A DNA stretch of 64,000 nucleotides from Avispirillum sp959601495 (GCA_959601495.1 CAUGPT010000003.1:24063-88062); one strand, 5' to 3'; shown: positions 51,436 through 62,500, numbered from the stretch's first letter. Notes: generated by a model from the letters alone, not told the origin. Numbers and translations: made by a program.

Positions 51436-52599
51436 TCACTTTCCCGTAATTTCGTTTATGTACTGTTCGTCGTCGGTGCTGCGGAACGCTTCTTCAATTG
51501 CCTGCGCGTCCGTGATCTCAATCTCCGCGCCGCGCTCTCGCGCCGAGCTTACGATATACGCGCAGATCCCGGCATTGCTTTCAAATTTCGCTTTTCCCGC
51601 GTCGGTAATATACGCTCCGGAGGAAAACGCCGTAAAGCGTGAGCCGTCCGCAGTCTTTATCTTCACCGTAAGCGTGGCGTCCGACAGTGCCGACAGCGCC
51701 GCGCCGACGCTTTCCATGTCGCTCCATTCGTACAGCTTTTTGCCGCCGGGCTTTGATACGATAACGCCGTTTTCGCACACCGCCGTATATTTCAGGGATA
51801 TAAGCGCCGCCGCGCACAGCGAGGCGCAAAGTAGAACTGCCGCAATGACCCTTTTGGGCGTATCTGAAACTATGCGCGGCTCCGGACTTTCAATGCTTTC
51901 AAAATCGCTTTCCTCATCCTCTTCGCCGTCCGCGTCGTCGTCCTCTGTATCCGTTTCGGTGTAGCTGTAGCCGTCGGGCAGGGTGTCGGGAATGTTTTCG
52001 TACAGATCGTCGGTCTCCGCCTCATCGGTGCGGATGCCGAAGAAATCGTCGTCTTCTCCGTCGGCGGTGTCCGCCTCGGAAAGCTCGGCCTCAAGTTCTT
52101 CGCCGCAGGCGAAAAGCGCCGCCGCTTTCTGCTTTTCTATTGCCGCCGTTATATCGGGACGGCCGAGCTTTTCGCTCTCACCGTTTTCGGCGTCGTCTTC
52201 GTCCGGGTTCTGTAAAGCGCCGCTTTCGTAAAGCTCGCTGTACTCCCGCTCTACCGTATCGTCACGCCCGGCTTCATTATTTTCAAAGCCGTCCGCGTCA
52301 TCGGTCTCTGAAAACTCATCGTACCACTGTTCGTCTTCATCATTATCATCATCGCGATCATCGCAAGCCTCATCCTTTTTTCCCGGTTTCAGCGCGAAGT
52401 AGGCAAAAACGCCGCACAAAGCGCAGAGAGCGAGCGTTGCGAATACTGATGACGAGCCCGCATCGCATACGGAATACGCGCCGTCCGGCGCGCGCAGGCG
52501 GTTAAGCGCGTATTTTATTAAAATGGGAGCGGCTGCAAACAAGGCGCACGCAAGCGTTTTGCAGACTCTCAAAACATCTTTTCCGAGTTTCACTGTCAT
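51436..52599 (-). CDS. Acidic linker membrane protein of unknown function
   Basis: The 387-residue protein has two N-terminal hydrophobic segments (about 10-30 and 48-70). A long, strongly Asp/Glu-rich region (about 75-245) is probably disordered and contains repeated DDxDE runs. A further TM segment lies near 252-270. The C-terminal soluble domain (about 275-387) reads like a small beta-rich regulator of PH type (ENGVIVSKPGGKKLYEWSDMESV, KIKTADGSRFTAF). No family recognised. Both soluble parts should lie on the same side or opposite sides depending on topology, which I cannot settle. Confidence 0.7.
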   Translation of the reverse strand: MTVKLGKDVLRVCKTLACALFAAAPILIKYALNRLRAPDGAYSVCDAGSSSVFATLALCALCGVFAYFALKPGKKDEACDDRDDDNDEDEQWYDEFSETDDADGFENNEAGRDDTVEREYSELYESGALQNPDEDDAENGESEKLGRPDITAAIEKQKAAALFACGEELEAELSEADTADGEDDDFFGIRTDEAETDDLYENIPDTLPDGYSYTETDTEDDDADGEEDEESDFESIESPEPRIVSDTPKRVIAAVLLCASLCAAALISLKYTAVCENGVIVSKPGGKKLYEWSDMESVGAALSALSDATLTVKIKTADGSRFTAFSSGAYITDAGKAKFESNAGICAYIVSSARERGAEIEITDAQAIEEAFRSTDDEQYINEITGK

Positions 52600-52752
52600 G
52601 TTGCCTTTCGGTTTACACGGGCATGTGCGCCCGTTTTTAACAGTATATCATTATTTGCGCGCGAAAGCAACGCCGACGCAGCATTTACCGCATAAATTTC
52701 ATATACATATTGTACAAAAAGATCCGTCGGGGCGCGGTTTTGAAAAAAAGTA

Positions 52753-52781
52753 TTTACAAACTGCTTATTTTAGAGTAAAAT
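52753..52781 (+). promoter_or_regulatory. Promoter of the pyrH-frr run
   Basis: TTTACA (52753-52758), 17-base spacer, TAAAAT (52776-52781). A second TATAAT lies at 52790-52795 without a good -35. Confidence 0.5.
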
Positions 52782-52845
52782 ATATGTTGTATAATTACGG
52801 CATAGAAATGCCGTGGAATATTTTTTCAAAAAATCGGAGTTTTAT

Positions 52846-53550
52846 ATGAGCGTATCTTACAAAAGAGTGCTGCTGAAGCTGTCCGGCGAGGCTCTTTCCG
52901 GCAGCGACGGCGTTATCAACTACGAGTATATCCAGAAGATCGGATCTGTCGTCCGCAAATGCCTTAAGGACGGCGTGCAGGTCGCGGTCGTCGTGGGAGC
53001 CGGCAACATCTGGCGCGGCAGACAGGGTCTTTCCATGGACCGTGTACGCGCGGACCATATGGGAATGCTTGCAACGGTAATAAACGCCCTTGCCATCCAG
53101 GACGCATTCATTTCCGTCGGTATCGACACGGTAGTCATGAGCGCGGTCGAGATGAACGCTTTCTGCGAGCAGTATACTCAGCGCGACGCGGTGCGCGCGC
53201 TTGAGCGCGGCAAGGTCGTGGTCTTCGGCTGCGGCACGGGCAATCCCTTCTTCTCCACCGACACGGGCGCAGTGCTCCGTGCGGCTGAGATCGGCGCGGA
53301 CGTTATACTCATGGCAAAGAATATAGACGGCGTTTACACCGCCGATCCCCACAAGGATCCGAGCGCGGAAAAGCTCAGCGAGACCACATACGATCACATA
53401 CTGTCCGAGCACCTCGGCGTTATTGACATGACCGCCGCGAGCCTTGCGATGGACAATTCCATTCCCCTTTACATTTTCGGTCTGAACGATCCCGAAAACA
53501 TTTACCGCGTTGCCAAGGGCGAACGCATCGGCACTGAAGTTGTAAAATAA
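52846..53550 (+). CDS. pyrH: UMP kinase
   Basis: This 234-residue bacterial uridylate kinase of the amino-acid-kinase fold phosphorylates UMP to UDP. It has RVLLKLSGEALSG, VVGAGNIWRGR, ADHMGMLATVINALA and TGNPFFSTDTGAVLRAAEI. ATG 52846 has GGAG six bases upstream; a longer frame start lacks a site. It is followed 30 bases later by frr, as in most bacteria. Confidence 0.98.
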   Translation: MSVSYKRVLLKLSGEALSGSDGVINYEYIQKIGSVVRKCLKDGVQVAVVVGAGNIWRGRQGLSMDRVRADHMGMLATVINALAIQDAFISVGIDTVVMSAVEMNAFCEQYTQRDAVRALERGKVVVFGCGTGNPFFSTDTGAVLRAAEIGADVILMAKNIDGVYTADPHKDPSAEKLSETTYDHILSEHLGVIDMTAASLAMDNSIPLYIFGLNDPENIYRVAKGERIGTEVVK

Positions 53551-53580
53551 TCATCCATAATAATATCGGAGGTAACATCA

Positions 53581-54135
53581 ATGAAACTCGACACCACTGT
53601 TTTTGAAGAAAAAATGAAAAAGAGCATCGCCGTTTACAAGAATGAGCTTGAAACGATCCGCGCGGGCCGCGCGAACGCTTCCGTACTCAACGGCATCAAC
53701 GTTGAGTATTACGGCACCCCCACAGCCATAAACCAGATGGCAGAGGTCAAGGTCACCGACGCGCGTACCCTTACCATCAGCCCCTGGGACATGACTACAG
53801 TCAAGTCCATCGAAAAGGCAATCCTTGCTTCCGACCTGGGCATCACTCCCCAGAACGACGGTAAGGTCATCCGCCTCGCATTCCCCCAGCCTACGGAGGA
53901 GCGCCGCCGCGAAATGACAAAGCAGATCTCCAAAATGGGCGAGGATGTGAAGGTAGCGGTCAGAAACGTTCGCCGTGAGGCTATTGACGCAGCAAAGGCC
54001 GCGAAGAAAGCCGGAGAGATGACCGAGGACGAGCAGAAGCAGAGCGAAAAGCTCGTTCAGGACCTCACCGACAAGTACGCAAAGGAAATAGACAAGGTGA
54101 CAGAGGCGAAGTGCGCCGAGATCATGCAGTTCTGA
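53581..54135 (+). CDS. frr: Ribosome recycling factor
   Basis: This 184-residue protein is the usual RRF length, with ELETIRAGRANASVLNGINVEYYGTPTAINQMA and LAFPQPTEERRREMTKQISKMGEDVKVAVRNVRR. With EF-G it splits post-termination ribosomes. GGAGG precedes the ATG. It is in the conserved pyrH-frr-uppS-cdsA-dxr-rseP order. Confidence 0.99.
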   Translation: MKLDTTVFEEKMKKSIAVYKNELETIRAGRANASVLNGINVEYYGTPTAINQMAEVKVTDARTLTISPWDMTTVKSIEKAILASDLGITPQNDGKVIRLAFPQPTEERRREMTKQISKMGEDVKVAVRNVRREAIDAAKAAKKAGEMTEDEQKQSEKLVQDLTDKYAKEIDKVTEAKCAEIMQF

Positions 54136-54262
54136 GGGTATTACCTGAATGGTTACGACTGCGCCCCAGCGCGTGGGTATACCCGCGTCGGGGCGTTTCG
54201 TACTGTTTTTGACATATCCCGCCGCAAAGCGTCGGGCTTTACGTTTAAGAGGTACTCTGTTC

Positions 54263-55006
54263 ATGATATTCAAGAAAAAACCGTCGGAAGAGATTAAAAG
54301 CACCGACGAAATGAAACAGCTCGTAGCCGACTGCGGGCTCAGGCACATAGCTTTTATAATGGACGGCAACGGACGTTGGGCTACCCGCCGCGGACTTCTC
54401 CGCGAGGCGGGACACAGCGTTGGCGCAAGAGTTTTCAAGCGCACCGTTACCACCTGCCGCGACTGGGGCATTCCCACCGTTACGGCTTACGCCTTTTCCA
54501 CGGAGAACTGGAAACGTCCGCAAAAGGAAGTCAGCGAGATCATGCGGCTTCTGGACGCCTACATCAAGGAGGCGCGCGAGGATAACGAGAAAAACCGTAT
54601 CCGCTACATTTTTCTCGGCGATAAGGAGCGTCTGGGCGACGAGCTTCGCGAGAAGTGCGAAAGCCTTGAAGCGCTCACCGCCGACAACAGGCTGACGCTC
54701 AACATCGCGCTGAACTACGGCGGCCGCGACGAGATCGTGCACGCAGTGAACGCGCTTATCTCCGAGGGAGCGGAGCGCGTTACCGAAGGTGACATATCGC
54801 GTCATCTGTACACGGCTGCGTCCCCCGATCCCGATCTGATAATCCGACCCAGCGGCGAATACCGCCTTTCGAACTTTCTGCTTTGGCAGGCGGCATACAG
54901 CGAGCTGTATTTTACAAAATGTCTGTGGCCCGACTTTGACGAGGCGCAGCTTCAGCTTGCCGTAACTGAGTTTTCAAAAAGAAAACGCCGCTACGGAGGA
55001 ATATAA
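54263..55006 (+). CDS. uppS: Isoprenyl transferase (undecaprenyl diphosphate synthase)
   Basis: This 247-residue cis-prenyltransferase has HIAFIMDGNGRWATRRGL with the catalytic Asp, YAFSTENWKRP, NIALNYGGRDEIVHA and DPDLIIRPSGEYRLSNFLLWQAAYSELYF. It elongates farnesyl diphosphate with IPP to the C55 carrier of cell-wall synthesis. ATG 54263 has AAGAGGT upstream; a longer frame from 54149 has an unnatural N-terminus. It acts at the membrane surface. Confidence 0.97.
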   Translation: MIFKKKPSEEIKSTDEMKQLVADCGLRHIAFIMDGNGRWATRRGLLREAGHSVGARVFKRTVTTCRDWGIPTVTAYAFSTENWKRPQKEVSEIMRLLDAYIKEAREDNEKNRIRYIFLGDKERLGDELREKCESLEALTADNRLTLNIALNYGGRDEIVHAVNALISEGAERVTEGDISRHLYTAASPDPDLIIRPSGEYRLSNFLLWQAAYSELYFTKCLWPDFDEAQLQLAVTEFSKRKRRYGGI

Positions 55007-55134
55007 GTATATCTTTTGAAAATATACGAAAATTAAATACGGACGTGAAAAAATGCGCTTTTTGCCGCAAACGGCACCGCAGCGCAAATATGAAGTTTTC
55101 ACTGCCGCGGCATACTGCCGAAAATCTCTTTGAA

Positions 55135-55971
55135 ATGTTGAAAAGAACCATAACTGCGGTCATAGGTATATCCCTTCTCGCCGTAGTGTGCTATTTTTCC
55201 GACACACTTGCTTTCCCCATCGTATTCGGTCTGCTTGCCGTAGTCGGAGTATATGAAATGCTCGGTTGCGTCGGCATGAGGCGCAATTTTATCGTCGCTC
55301 TCAGCCTTTATATCATGACCGCAAGCGTTACCGTGCTGTCGCAGACAATATCATCGCTTTCGTATTTCATTTCCGCGTTTGCTTCCTTTTTGTTCTGCGT
55401 TTTGACCATACTGTTTGCGGTGTCCGTTTTGTCCGAGGGTAAAGTCCCCGTTGACAAAGCGTGCGTTTCGTTTGTGACCTGCTCATATGTCGTTACCGGA
55501 TTTATTTCCGTTGTCGTTCTGCGCCGCGCGCCCCACGGAGCTTATCTGTATCTCCTGCCGTTCATCGTTCCGTGGCTTTCCGATACGTTCGCGTATTTCT
55601 GCGGGCGCCTGTTCGGCAAGCACAAGCTCATACCGTCCGTCAGCCCCAATAAAACCGTTGAGGGCAGCATCGGCGGCATTGTGTTCGGCATCGCAGGCTG
55701 TGTCGGCTACGGTATAGCCATGAGCAAGATATTTGACGTTGCCATACACGTATGGGTATTTGCCGTGCTCGGATTTCTCATTTCAGTGGCGTCCCAGATC
55801 GGCGACCTCATATTCTCACTGATAAAGCGCCGCTACGGTATCAAGGACTACGGATTCATATTCCCCGGACACGGCGGCGTTCTTGACCGCTTTGACAGCG
55901 TTGTTGCCACCGCGCCCCTTATACTTATAGTTTATGAGCTGCTTATAAAGCTCGGGGTAATAGCGATCTGA
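55135..55971 (+). CDS. cdsA: Phosphatidate cytidylyltransferase
   Basis: This integral membrane enzyme with about eight hydrophobic segments makes CDP-diacylglycerol from CTP and phosphatidate. The CdsA signature is near the C-terminus: SLIKRRYGIKDYGFIFPGHGG followed by DRFD. The start is uncertain: ATG 55135 (278 aa) gives the usual MLKRTITAVIG N-terminus but has a weak ribosome-binding site; ATG 55090 and GTG 55045 are alternatives. A CTGCCCCGC/GCGGGGCAG hairpin (55984-56008) follows. Confidence 0.93.
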   Translation: MLKRTITAVIGISLLAVVCYFSDTLAFPIVFGLLAVVGVYEMLGCVGMRRNFIVALSLYIMTASVTVLSQTISSLSYFISAFASFLFCVLTILFAVSVLSEGKVPVDKACVSFVTCSYVVTGFISVVVLRRAPHGAYLYLLPFIVPWLSDTFAYFCGRLFGKHKLIPSVSPNKTVEGSIGGIVFGIAGCVGYGIAMSKIFDVAIHVWVFAVLGFLISVASQIGDLIFSLIKRRYGIKDYGFIFPGHGGVLDRFDSVVATAPLILIVYELLIKLGVIAI

Positions 55972-56092
55972 ACAATGTACAAGCTGCCCCGCACACGCTG
56001 CGGGGCAGTTCTGCTTTCGGCACCTGCGGTCAAAAGCTCTTACACACTGCAGGCATAAGCGCAAATGCTTAACTATATGAACGGAAAAATAT

Positions 56093-57292
56093 ATGAAAAA
56101 CTATTCTGAAATGCACGCGGCGGTGCTCGGCTCGACCGGCTCCGTCGGCAGACAGGCAATAGACGCACTGACGGCACTCGGTGTCAGGATCGATCTGCTC
56201 TGCGCGGGAAACAATACGGACTTGCTGCTTGAACAGATAAACGAGGTCCATCCCCTTGCCGCCGCCGTTCCCAATGAGGAAAATGCAGAGATCATAAAAG
56301 CCGCCGTCGGCGACAGCTGCCGCATCTTCGGCGGAGAGGATGCCGTTTGCGAGGCTATCCGCCGATATTGTCCCCACACGGACGTGACAGTGCATGCCAT
56401 ATCCGGCCTTGCGGGGCTTCCCGCCGCTCTTGAAGCAGCGAAATGCGGCACCAGAATCGCCATGGCGAACAAAGAGGCAATAATCAGCGCCGGGCATCTT
56501 ATATACGAAAATCTGGCAAAAAGCGGCGGTGAGCTTATCCCCGTCGACAGCGAGCACAGCGCTGTTTTCCAGTGCCTGTGCGCTCAGGGCGCGGCGTCGC
56601 CGTCCGCTCCCGCGGACTCCTCACGTGTGCGCCGTATACTTCTTACAGCCTCAGGAGGGCCGTTTTTCGGCATGAAGCGTGACGCTCTCGCGCGCGTTAC
56701 CCCCGAGCAGGCGCTTGCCCATCCCACATGGAAAATGGGCAAAAAGATCACAATAGACTGCGCGACGCTTATGAATAAGGGCTTTGAGCTTATTGAAGCC
56801 TGCCGCCTTTTCAACGTTACGCCGAAAAAGGTGGAAGTGCTTGTCCACAGGCAAAGCATAATCCACTCCATGGTGGAATATACTGACGGAGCGGTAATTG
56901 CGGAAATGTCATACCCGGATATGCGCGACTGCGTCAGATACGCACTGACATATCCCGACCGCGCGCCCTTCGGCGGCGAGCCGCTTGACTTTGCAAAGAT
57001 AGGCACGCTGACCTTTGCGCATCCCGACACCGAAGCTTTCCCCCTGCTCTGCACCGCGCGCGATGCGTGGTATGCCGGCGGCACTGCCCCCGCAGCTCTT
57101 ATTGCAGCCGACGAAGAAGCCGTTGACGCGTTCCTCGGCGGCAGGCTGAGCTTTACGGGCATATCCGACGCCGTGCTTTCAACAATGGATAAGATCTCGG
57201 TGCAAAGCGCGGACAGCGCGGAAGCTGTCATGTCCGCAGTATGTCGTGCAAGGGAGACCGCCCGCGGCGAGATCGCCCGACTTTCCCGATAA
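56093..57292 (+). CDS. dxr: 1-deoxy-D-xylulose-5-phosphate reductoisomerase
   Basis: This 399-residue enzyme performs the second step of the MEP isoprenoid pathway, converting DXP to MEP with NADPH and a divalent metal. It has the NADPH loop LGSTGSVGRQ, ALANKEAI-type AMANKEAIISAG, the metal site PVDSEHSAVFQCL, TASGGPFFG, HPTWKMGKKITIDCATLMNKGFE and HRQSIIHSMVEYTDG. Together with ispG two genes downstream it supplies precursors for the UppS product. Confidence 0.98.
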   Translation: MKNYSEMHAAVLGSTGSVGRQAIDALTALGVRIDLLCAGNNTDLLLEQINEVHPLAAAVPNEENAEIIKAAVGDSCRIFGGEDAVCEAIRRYCPHTDVTVHAISGLAGLPAALEAAKCGTRIAMANKEAIISAGHLIYENLAKSGGELIPVDSEHSAVFQCLCAQGAASPSAPADSSRVRRILLTASGGPFFGMKRDALARVTPEQALAHPTWKMGKKITIDCATLMNKGFELIEACRLFNVTPKKVEVLVHRQSIIHSMVEYTDGAVIAEMSYPDMRDCVRYALTYPDRAPFGGEPLDFAKIGTLTFAHPDTEAFPLLCTARDAWYAGGTAPAALIAADEEAVDAFLGGRLSFTGISDAVLSTMDKISVQSADSAEAVMSAVCRARETARGEIARLSR

Positions 57293-57339
57293 TTAAACCT
57301 ATAAATCGGCGCTTTCCGATTTTAAAAACGGAGGTAAAT

Positions 57340-58377
57340 ATGCCAACTGCCGTATATATCATTGCAGCAATTCTCATTTTCGGTCTGCTTATTTTCATTC
57401 ACGAGGGCGGACACTTTCTGTTTGCCCGCCTGTTCAAGGTAACGGTGAATGAGTTCTCCATCGGCATGGGTCCGAAACTTATATCGAAAAAATCGAAAAA
57501 ATCGGGCATTGCCTATTCCCTGCGCGCCTTTCCCATCGGCGGCTTTGTCAGCATGGCGGGCGAGGACGAGGAAAGCGATGACCCCAATGCTTTGGGCAAA
57601 AAACCCGTATGGCAGCGCATTATAATCGTTGCCGCAGGTGCCGTCACAAACCTTGTGGCAGGCGTTCTGGTCATGTTCATACTGGTTTTCGCAAGCACAA
57701 ACGTGGGCATAGGCTCTACGACCGTCGCCGAGTTTCGGGACGGGGCAACATCTTCCGCCGCAGGCCTCATGACCGGAGACAAGATCGTTGAGGTACAGGG
57801 CAGAAACGTGCATATCGCAGACGAGCTTATATACGAGATCATGCGTCTCGGCGTTGAACCCGTCGATCTCACCGTTGAGCGCGACGGCAAGGAAATAGTT
57901 CTCGAAGACGTTCAGTTCCCCACGACCTCATCACAGGGCATCGCCTTCGGCGACGCCGACTTCTATGTCTACGGGCAGGAGCGGACCTTCGGAAACCTTA
58001 TGCGTCATTCTTTCTACAAATCCACCTACACCGTGCGCATGATATGGGAGTCGCTTTACGATCTCGTAAGCGGCAGATACGGCATTGAGGCGGTATCCGG
58101 CCCCGTCGGAGTGACCGAAGCGCTGACGGAAGCGGCGCAGACGGGCGCGTACAGCTTTATATATCTTGTTGTCGTAATAAGCATGAATCTGGGTGTGGTG
58201 AATCTTTTGCCGCTGCCCGCCCTTGACGGAGGCAGGCTTGTATTTCTGATAATCGAGGGCATACGCAGAAAGCCCGTAAGCCCAAAAGTGGAAAACGTCA
58301 TTCACACGGCGGGACTGGCGATCCTCATGCTGCTTATGATCTTCATTTGCGTAAAGGACGTTATCAAACTGTTCTGA
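57340..58377 (+). CDS. rseP: RseP-type site-2 zinc metalloprotease
   Basis: This 345-residue membrane protease has the zinc motif HEGGH (about residue 21, in FIHEGGHFLFARLFKV), GGFVSMAGEDEE and one PDZ domain (about 120-195; AAGLMTGDKIVEVQGR). The second motif NLLPLPALDGGRLVF follows in a C-terminal TM segment. It cleaves TM segments of anti-sigma factors or signal peptides (RasP/YluC type in Firmicutes). ATG 57340 has GGAGG; the longer frame overlaps dxr. Confidence 0.96.
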   Translation: MPTAVYIIAAILIFGLLIFIHEGGHFLFARLFKVTVNEFSIGMGPKLISKKSKKSGIAYSLRAFPIGGFVSMAGEDEESDDPNALGKKPVWQRIIIVAAGAVTNLVAGVLVMFILVFASTNVGIGSTTVAEFRDGATSSAAGLMTGDKIVEVQGRNVHIADELIYEIMRLGVEPVDLTVERDGKEIVLEDVQFPTTSSQGIAFGDADFYVYGQERTFGNLMRHSFYKSTYTVRMIWESLYDLVSGRYGIEAVSGPVGVTEALTEAAQTGAYSFIYLVVVISMNLGVVNLLPLPALDGGRLVFLIIEGIRRKPVSPKVENVIHTAGLAILMLLMIFICVKDVIKLF

Positions 58378-58413
58378 CAAAAACCGCAGCAATATAAAAC
58401 GGAGTGATGCTCT

Positions 58414-59496
58414 ATGTCAAGAAGAATATCCAAAAAAATTAAAGTCGGAAATATTTATATCGGCGGCGACGCGCCCATAAGCGTGCAGTCCATGACGAAC
58501 CGCCCCGCGCATGACTTTGACGGAACGCTGGAGCAAGTGAAGCGCCTCGCGGACGCGGGCTGCGACATTGTGCGCATGGCTGTTCCCGATGAGAACGCCG
58601 CGCCCGTCTTTCGCTTTCTGAAGGACGCAGGCGTTAAAATGCCGCTCGTCGCGGATATCCATTTTGACTACAGACTCGCCCTTGCCGCGCTTCGCTTCGG
58701 GGCAGACAAGATACGCATAAACCCCGGCAACATCGGCGCCGGGTGGAAAGTGCGCGAGGTCGCCGACGCCTGCGGCGCCGCGGGCGTTCCCATACGCATC
58801 GGCGTAAACAGCGGCAGCCTTGACAAAGAGCTTTTAAAGAAATACGGCGCGCCCACCCCCGAGGCGCTTGCAGAAAGCGCGCTGGATCAGGCCGATATGC
58901 TTGAAGGCATGGGATTCGGAAACACGGTCATATCAATAAAATCATCTCATATAAGCACCGCCTGCGCCGCCGCACGAATCGTGGCAAGAGAAAGCAGCTA
59001 TCCGCTGCATCTCGGCGTTACCGAGGCGGGCACGGAATACTCCGGAATTATCAAAAACGCCGCTGCCATGGGCAGTCTGCTCGTTGACGGCATTGGCGAT
59101 ACCATACGCGTATCTCTTACGGCAGACCCGGTGCGTGAGGTCATCGCGGGACGCGAAATTCTGAAATGCCTTGAACTTTCCGAGGGCGGCATCAATATCA
59201 TATCCTGCCCCACCTGCGGCAGGACCGCCATTGACCTTATCGGCATCGCGGACGAGTTCCGCCGCCGCAGCGCCTCCCTTGACACCCACGGCAAAAAGAT
59301 CACCGTTGCCGTAATGGGCTGCGCCGTAAACGGTCCCGGTGAGGCAAGAGAAGCCGATCTGGGCATCGCGGGCGGCAAAGGCTTTGCCCTACTGTTCAAA
59401 AACGGCGAGACCGTCTGCCGCGTTGAAGAAGAAAAGGCGGTGGACATACTTATGGAAGAAACAAAAAAACTGATAGACGAAAAAAGCAAGGCTTGA
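58414..59496 (+). CDS. ispG: 4-hydroxy-3-methylbut-2-enyl-diphosphate synthase (flavodoxin/ferredoxin)
   Basis: This 360-residue bacterial two-domain form (TIM barrel plus C-terminal [4Fe-4S] domain) has SVQSMTNRPAHD, KIRINPGNIG, SCPTCGRTAIDL and MGCAVNGPGEAREADLGIAGG with the cluster cysteines. It reduces MEcPP to HMBPP in the MEP pathway. A GGAGTG site precedes the ATG. It is nine bases from polC and thus probably co-transcribed with it. Confidence 0.98.
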   Translation: MSRRISKKIKVGNIYIGGDAPISVQSMTNRPAHDFDGTLEQVKRLADAGCDIVRMAVPDENAAPVFRFLKDAGVKMPLVADIHFDYRLALAALRFGADKIRINPGNIGAGWKVREVADACGAAGVPIRIGVNSGSLDKELLKKYGAPTPEALAESALDQADMLEGMGFGNTVISIKSSHISTACAAARIVARESSYPLHLGVTEAGTEYSGIIKNAAAMGSLLVDGIGDTIRVSLTADPVREVIAGREILKCLELSEGGINIISCPTCGRTAIDLIGIADEFRRRSASLDTHGKKITVAVMGCAVNGPGEAREADLGIAGGKGFALLFKNGETVCRVEEEKAVDILMEETKKLIDEKSKA

Positions 59497-59505
59497 AGGA
59501 GCGCT

Positions 59506-62500
59506 ATGGCAAACACAAAAAACCTCGGTTCGGTATTTTCGCGCTTTACGCCGACCGGCGAGGCTTTCAAAAAAATATTTGAAGAGTCGGATAACGTAAC
59601 TCTCTCCGGCGACAGAGAAAAGAAAATGTACGAGGTGCACTTTTCACTGCCCGAAATAGCGCCGAAGGACGTGCTGTACGCTCTGGAGGAGCAGCTGCGG
59701 GAGTGCTATTCTCTTACATATATTCGGCTTTTGCCTAAATATCCGCAAAACCTGTTCACCCCCGAGTACATGGGCGAAGTTTACAAAGAAGCCAAGCGGG
59801 TAGGTGCGGTCACAAACGGCTTTTTCGACAATTGCAAAACAGAAATTTCGGACGGAGTGATAAATATATCCGTCCCATTTTCACACGGCGGCGTTGAGCT
59901 GTTGGACATGGGGCGCGCGGGAGATATCGTATCGGGTATCATCCGCAGCGAGTTTTCCCTCAATTACGAAACGGTTATAGAGCAAAGCGACGACTATCAG
60001 AAATATCACGATGAGTTTATCGCCCGTCAGGCGCAGTACATAAAGCAGTGCGGCGACAGCGCCGTTGAATACAGAAAGCGCCGCGAAAAAGAAGAAGAGG
60101 AGCGCAAGGCAAAAGAGGCAGCGGCGAATGACGCCGCGGAAGCGGCTCCGATCCTTGAGCGCGTGGACTCCATTTTCGACGGAAGCGACAGCGTCGAGAC
60201 CCTTGCGGACTGCGTTTACAAAAGCGGCCGCATGACATTTGACACCTCCTCCGCCGAGCTTATATGGGGAGAGGAATTTGAAGCGGATGACCCCACTGTC
60301 CTTCGGGCAGTAAGGCGCCCCATGAAAAACTGCGTCGTTCTCGGTCAGATATTCGAGGCGAGCGCCGCCGAAATGCGCGGCAGCGACAAAATGGCGATCA
60401 CCATCGGCATCACCGACAAGGACTCCTCCGTTTTTCTGAAAACCGTCATGGACGCGGAAGGCTCAGAGGCATTCGTCAAAAGTATGAAAAGCGGAATGTG
60501 CATTGCCGCGGCGGGCAGCGTCCGCCAGGACAAGTTCGGCGAATTTAACGTAAACCTCAAAGGAATCAAGAAAATAAAGCAGGTGATCCGCAGCGACAAC
60601 GCGCCCGTAAAGCGTGTGGAGCTGCACCTGCACACAAACCTTTCGGCGATGGACGCTATCCCGAAGCCCGAGGATGTCGTCCGCCGTGCCGCCGCATGGG
60701 GGCAAAAAGCCGTTGCCGTCACCGACCACGGAAACGCCCAGGGCTTTCCCACCGCCATGCTTGCCTCCGAAAAGCTTGAGGATTTCAAGGTCATATACGG
60801 CATTGAGGCGTATTTTGTTGACGACACGCAGCGCGCCGTTTTCGGCAGCACCGACTCCGATTTTGACGACGAGCTTATAGTTTTCGATATTGAGACCACA
60901 GGTCTTTCCGTTCAGAACTGCGCCATAACCGAAATAGGCGCCGTAAAGGTGCGCGGCGGCGAGGTTCTGGAAGAATTCAATATGATGACCGACCCCGGTC
61001 AGCCTATCCCCGAAAAGATCACGGAGCTTACCGGAATTACGGACGATATGGTGGCGGGTCAGCCCGACAACGCAAGCGCCGTTCGCGCCTTTCTCGAATT
61101 CTGCGGCGGGCGGCTGCTTATCGCCCACAACGCCGATTTCGACACAAGCTTTATCAGAAAGGTTTCGTCGGAGGCAGGCATCGACTTTCCGAACCCGTAT
61201 CTTGACACCGTTTCAATGTCGAGATATGTCAATCCGGAGCTGAAAAAGCATAAACTTGACATACTGGCAGAGTATTTCGGCCTCGGCGATTTCAACCACC
61301 ACAGAGCGTCAGACGACGCACGCATGCTCTCCGAGATATTCTACAAAATGACGGAAAAGCTGCGCGACGAGGGCATCACCGATTTCAATCAGCTTTCCGA
61401 CGCCATGAGCCAGAATGCCGACCCGCTGAAGCTTCGCACATACCACCAGATAATCCTTGCTAAAAACAAAGCGGGACTTAAAAATCTGTACAAGCTTATA
61501 TCCGACTCATACCTTTCCTACTACAGACGCTACCCGCGTATACCGAAAACTCGGCTCAAAGAGCTGCGCGACGGTCTTATAATCGGCTCCGCCTGCGAAG
61601 CGGGAGAGCTGTTCCGCGCAATTCTCGACAACAAGCCCGAAAGTGAAATCGAGGAGATAGCGTCATTCTACGACTATCTTGAGATTCAGCCTATAGCCAA
61701 CAACCGATTCCTCGTGGACGAGGGGCGCGTCAGCGATGATGAAGCGCTGCGCGATCTGAACCGCAGGATCGTCGCCCTGGGCGACAAGCTGGGCAAGCCC
61801 GTTTGCGCCACCTGCGACGCTCATTTCATCGACCCCGAGGACGAAATATACCGCCGCATACTTCTCACGGGCATGAAGTTTTCCGATGCCGACAAGGTCT
61901 CAAAGCTTTATATGCGCACGACTGAGGAAATGCTTGAAGAATTCTCATATCTCGGCGAGGAAAAGGCATATGAGGTCGTCGTTACAAACACAAATCTCAT
62001 AGCCGACAGCATCGAAAAAATACGCCCCATACCCGAGGGCAACTACGCGCCCAACATCGAAGGCAGCGAAGAAGAGCTTACGAAAAAATGCCACGACACC
62101 GCAAAGGAAATGTTCGGCGACCCGCTGCCCGTTGAGGTTTCGTCAAGACTTGAGCGCGAGCTTGAATCAATAATAAAGAACGGCTTTGCCGTTCTTTACA
62201 TAATCGCCCGCCGACTTGTTGACAAAAGCGAAGAATGGGGCTATCAGGTGGGCAGCCGAGGCAGCGTCGGCTCATCCTTTGCCGCGATGATGGCGGGAAT
62301 CACAAAAGTAAACTCCCTGCCCCCGCACTACCGCTGCCTGAAGTGCAAGCACTCCGAGTTTATAACGGACGGCAGCGTCAAATCCGGATTTGACCTTGAA
62401 CCCAAGGACTGCCCCGTCTGCGGCGAACCCAACATGCACCGCGACGGTCACGATATTCCCTTTGAGACTTTTCTGGGATTCTACGGCGATAAGGTGCCGG

